Notes under the pieces: model-generated | Told to the model about the DNA's origin: nothing | What the model saw: the letters and a program-made list of their open reading frames with translations, nothing else | Database searches by the model: none | Program-made: the position numbers and the translations under genes | From: JBNGOQ01 sp050589645 | Lineage (GTDB): Bacteria; Bacteroidota; Bacteroidia; Flavobacteriales; Flavobacteriaceae | NCBI RefSeq assembly: GCF_050589645.1 | Contig: NZ_JBNGOQ010000002.1 | Location: forward strand, 434,001 to 498,000 | Direction of reading: 5' to 3' | Length of the DNA stretch: 64,000 nt | Shown: piece after piece, positions 61,415 to 64,000 of the stretch | How the letters are laid out: every line of letters begins with the position of its first letter | Position numbering within the stretch: position 1 is the first letter of the stretch

Positions 61415-61911
61415 AAAAACGCTTAGATTGTTTATGCATTTTTTGAAATATCCCCGCTGTCGCGAGCCCTCCATAGGCCGTCCGGCTCGTTTAATAAACC
61501 AGTCCCGAACCCTCCGTTTCCACCCTTACTCCCAAAACCATTCCTCTTCTGTAAAGCGCAGCCCCCATAATTGTTCATTGCTAACTGTTCCCTGTTCAGT
61601 GTAAACATCCTCTTTTTCCCTCCAATTTTCCCACCTATTACGCTATACGCCCACTTATTACATGGGTTTTTCTTTCCTGTCAATTAATCAAGAACTTTAA
61701 TGGATTAACAGGGGCTCAACTCCCCCTTTGACCGTTTCCAAACGACTTGTTAAACAACTCGTGGAGACTTATTAAGCAACTTTTGGCGACTTGTTTAACC
61801 ACTCTAAAAAAGCCCTCCCGATAGCTATTGGGATGGGGCCTGCCTGCCAAGACGCAATTTCGGTAATCATCATACACGAGTAAAATAGATAACCTTAAAA
61901 CACCCAAAGAG
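61415..61911. other. Gap at the end of the island
   Basis: Apart from a small glycine-rich frame on the minus strand (61432-61608) no gene is seen. GACTTGTTAAACAACTCGTGG, ACTTATTAAGCAACTTTTGG and GACTTGTTTAACCACTC (about 61741-61803) form three degenerate direct repeats of about 26 bp. AGCCCTCCCGATAGCTATTGGGA is a partial palindrome near 61811. GGCCTGCCTGCC at about 61836 is another CCTGCC-type element. A possible boundary of the island. Confidence 0.45.
61432..61608 (-). CDS. Possible small glycine-rich peptide (58 aa)
   Basis: On the minus strand an ATG at 61608 is preceded by GGAGGGAAAAAGAGG, a strong purine-rich ribosome-binding site. The peptide begins MFTLNREQLAMNNYGGCALQ and continues KRNGFGSKGGNGGFGTGLL. 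The N-terminal LNREQLA part followed by GG and Cys faintly resembles Bacteroidota ribosomally synthesised peptide leaders (LNKETI-type) with a GG cleavage site. No modification or export enzymes are nearby, so it could also be a chance frame. Confidence 0.3.
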   Translation of the reverse strand: MFTLNREQLAMNNYGGCALQKRNGFGSKGGNGGFGTGLLNEPDGLWRARDSGDISKNA

Positions 61912-63264
61912 ATGAAAAAGCGTACGATTCTGGCAATACTTGTTGTTGCCTTCCATTTCGCAGGCCTTTCACAAGAAAGTGGCGAAGGGAACCAAGGAAC
62001 CTTGGAACAGGTCGAAGCGTATATCTACGGCGACCATGTGACCAGGAAAAAATCCAAAAAGACCTTTAAACTGGTAAGGTCCATGGCAGAAACAGGGGAT
62101 GCCGATGCCATGTGCATGTTAGGAGTCCTGCACAAAGATGGTATCGGCACCGTCCTGGATTTCAACCAGGCGCGGATGTGCTTCGAGCGCGCCTACGAAC
62201 TGGGCAGCGATAAGGCCGCCTATAGCTTGGGGTACCTGTACCTCAAAGGGCTCGGCGATGTGGAACAGGACTATGCCAAGGCCATGGAATGGTTCAAAAA
62301 GGGCACTTGGCCCATGGCCAAACATTGGCTTGCCAAAATGTACTATTTCGGGCTCGGGGTCCCCAAGGACCGGGCCAGGGCAATGGACCTTCTTCGTGAT
62401 AATCCCATATACAACAGTGAGGTGCTGTTGCAACAGTTCCAAAACGAAGGAGAGGGCAAGAGCGATACCATACAGGTCCGGAGAGAGGGACTACAACAGG
62501 CCATCGGGGACAAAGGAACGGGAGAGAGTGCCTCGTCCATGACAGGAACAGATGAAAAGCGCGTTCCCGTTTCCATTGAGGGGAACTGGCAGGGCCATCT
62601 TTTGGAAATGGACTGGTCCGGCCGTACCGTGCTACGCACCCTGCCCATGAAATTTTTGGTGGAAAGTACCGATGGTGGCCCGGAGACCCTTGGGACGGAG
62701 GTAGAGGTTGCCGGAAACGGTACTTACGGCAGGGCCATATGGAAAGAGGGTGCCCTGACCTTTCTCAATGGGCAGATCACCATTGAAAAGCAGTACACGG
62801 ACCATCCCGGTTATCCAGACCTGGACCATGACCTGCTCTCGGCAGATTTTACACTGGAAGAACTGGGGGGCACCACCTACCTCGTAGGGAGGTTGGAGAC
62901 CTGGACCGTACAATGGGCCGAGCCCGGTCCACCCATGGTCATGGTACTGGCCCAGGGAGAACAAGAACTGTCCCAGGCCGCACTGTCCGCTTTGGCCCAA
63001 CAGGGCAGTAGCTTTATAAAACTGTACCCCAACCCCTTTGCACATGATCTTCTCGTGCACTACGAACTGGGCTCCGATGCCAGTGTGGAAGTAGCGCTTT
63101 ACGATTACTACGGGGCCACAAAGGTACAGACGGTGCACAACGGCTTTCTGGAACAGGGCAGGCACACCCATGCCATATCCAGGGGCGATCTACGGTCGGG
63201 ACTGTACATCGTACAGGTAAGGGTGAACGACCGGACACATACCAAACTTGTCATTAAAAAATAA
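61912..63264 (+). CDS. Secreted Sel1-repeat protein with T9SS sorting domain
   Basis: A signal peptide (MKKRTILAILVVAFHFAGLS) is followed by about three Sel1-like repeats: GDADAMCMLGVLHKDGIGTV, GSDKAAYSLGYLYLKGLGDV and AKHWLAKMYYFGLGVPKDRA. A middle region of about 200 residues (VSIEGNWQGHLLEMDWSGRT) looks like a beta-sandwich domain. The C-terminal about 80 residues (LYPNPFAHDLLVHYELGSDA, ending TKLVIKK) are a T9SS type A sorting domain. The protein is thus secreted by the Por system and probably surface-bound. The next gene starts 12 bp downstream and is probably co-transcribed. Confidence 0.88.
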   Translation: MKKRTILAILVVAFHFAGLSQESGEGNQGTLEQVEAYIYGDHVTRKKSKKTFKLVRSMAETGDADAMCMLGVLHKDGIGTVLDFNQARMCFERAYELGSDKAAYSLGYLYLKGLGDVEQDYAKAMEWFKKGTWPMAKHWLAKMYYFGLGVPKDRARAMDLLRDNPIYNSEVLLQQFQNEGEGKSDTIQVRREGLQQAIGDKGTGESASSMTGTDEKRVPVSIEGNWQGHLLEMDWSGRTVLRTLPMKFLVESTDGGPETLGTEVEVAGNGTYGRAIWKEGALTFLNGQITIEKQYTDHPGYPDLDHDLLSADFTLEELGGTTYLVGRLETWTVQWAEPGPPMVMVLAQGEQELSQAALSALAQQGSSFIKLYPNPFAHDLLVHYELGSDASVEVALYDYYGATKVQTVHNGFLEQGRHTHAISRGDLRSGLYIVQVRVNDRTHTKLVIKK

Positions 63265-63275
63265 AGCCGTCAAAG

Positions 63276-64000
63276 ATGAAAAATATATACAGATTTCTGC
63301 TCTCCGTGGCCCTTTTCACCTGCTTTTCCTTTTCGGCGGAAGCACAGTACAGAAGTCACGAGCCACTCGAGAGTAGGGTAGACCGCTCAGATAGTAGGAA
63401 CAGGGACGCCAGGGGAAGAAGCAATAGGAATACGAGGCGCACCACGACCAGGAGGCCGCCCAGGGCCCTACCGGCCAGGACGGAGGAATTGGATTTCCAG
63501 ATCTATTACACCAGCATGGACGTTCTGTTGAACATGCAGATAGCGATTGATGCCGCGCAGCGGGCAGCTGTAGATCGTTGGCTGCGCCGACAGGAAGAGA
63601 ACTTCAGAAAGGAGATCAACCGCCAATTGCGGACCCGTCACAGCACCTTTAGAAATGCCCAAAGGGATTTCTTTAAAAATTACGAGAAGAACTTCAAAAA
63701 GGTTGAGAGCAGGGCACGCTCGATCGGGTCGAGCCATAGCAAAAAGGCAAGGTCGCTGGATAAGGAACAAGAACAGCATACCAATGACCTCAATTTGATT
63801 GAGGAATGGAGACATTTACGTGATGTTTGTAGCCCCCGCGGTATCGTTAATTGCGATGAACTGTCCAACAAAAGGGTCAGGAACACCCGCCTAGGTTCCA
63901 CAGGTTTGGGAACCTTAGATCGCCTTTGGGACGGATCCCTAAATGACTTTTCAAAGAAAGAGTACGGAGCGGCACAAAATCGTTCCTGGGCATGGGGGAT
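63276..64000 (+). CDS. Secreted basic coiled-coil-like protein, truncated by the window end
   Basis: From ATG 63276 a signal peptide is evident (MKNIYRFLLSVALFTCFSFS, ending SAEA). A highly basic segment follows (RNRDARGRSNRNTRRTTTRR), then long helices rich in Arg, Lys and Glu (VDRWLRRQEENFRKEINRQL, then FFKNYEKNFKKVESRARSIG). The frame is open to base 64000 with no stop. It is 12 bp after the Sel1/T9SS gene and likely in its operon. The family is not recognised; the basic N terminus suggests binding to polyanions. Confidence 0.75.
   Translation, partial: MKNIYRFLLSVALFTCFSFSAEAQYRSHEPLESRVDRSDSRNRDARGRSNRNTRRTTTRRPPRALPARTEELDFQIYYTSMDVLLNMQIAIDAAQRAAVDRWLRRQEENFRKEINRQLRTRHSTFRNAQRDFFKNYEKNFKKVESRARSIGSSHSKKARSLDKEQEQHTNDLNLIEEWRHLRDVCSPRGIVNCDELSNKRVRNTRLGSTGLGTLDRLWDGSLNDFSKKEYGAAQNRSWAWG

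Noticed and set aside
61716..61907. Minus-strand frame before the Sel1 gene
   Set aside because: It runs through the iterated direct repeats and has no signal, domain or conserved pattern.

Overview
The window looks like chromosomal DNA of a marine member of the Flavobacteriaceae (Bacteroidota). The reasons are two proteins with type IX secretion (T9SS) C-terminal sorting domains, a TonB-dependent receptor of the large Bacteroidota beta-barrel family, LytS/LytTR regulation, many short lipoproteins, a GH16 laminarinase-type enzyme, and promoters of the Bacteroidota form (TTG, about 20 bp, TAnnTTTG). I saw no rRNA, tRNA, CRISPR array, transposase or integrase. The genus cannot be fixed from the sequence alone.

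Layout. 1-2 kb: the 3' end of a secreted subtilisin-like protease. 2-12.3 kb: short, mostly plus-strand accessory genes (LysE exporter, GNAT, DUF4386, alpha/alpha-toroid protein, CPBP protease, lipoproteins). They are separated by related 70-80 bp hairpin repeats and mixed with gene remnants and one duplicated, frameshifted gene, which resembles a cassette array. 12.3-19.3 kb: a secreted serine hydrolase, a DoxX-like protein, and a TonB-dependent receptor divergent from a LytS/LytTR two-component pair. 19.6-34 kb: a patchwork of single metabolic and stress genes (metallophosphoesterase, AraC and GlxA-type regulators, SRPBCC and dimeric alpha/beta-barrel proteins, an ArsR/AHSA1 pair, a HAD protein of the RNA-repair-associated type). 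34-46.2 kb: DUF3667, two paralogous membrane LytTR proteins, a PD40 protein, an orphan solute-binding protein, Crp/Fnr, 2'-5' RNA ligase, a WG-repeat protein, and a DJ-1/PfpI protein with an AraC-type regulator. 46.4-52.5 kb: GH16, then a molybdenum hydroxylase pair (Tat-exported large subunit plus 2Fe-2S subunit) and an NTF2-like protein.

53-61.4 kb is an AT-rich defence-like island: a putative modification-dependent HNH nuclease, a CoiA-like nuclease with a long coiled coil, a Xre/RES toxin-antitoxin pair, and a two-gene module of a membrane KAP P-loop ATPase with an AbiJ-NTD4/HEPN-like protein. That module is the best candidate for an uncharacterised anti-phage system. Short repeats lie between its units. 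61.9-64 kb: a Sel1/T9SS protein and the start of a secreted basic protein that runs off the window.

A recurring theme is a gene, a passenger, and then a second copy of all or part of that gene. It is seen for the toroid gene, the 2'-5' RNA ligase, the molybdenum hydroxylase 3' end and the LytTR gene. It suggests repeated insertion of passengers next to 3' ends.
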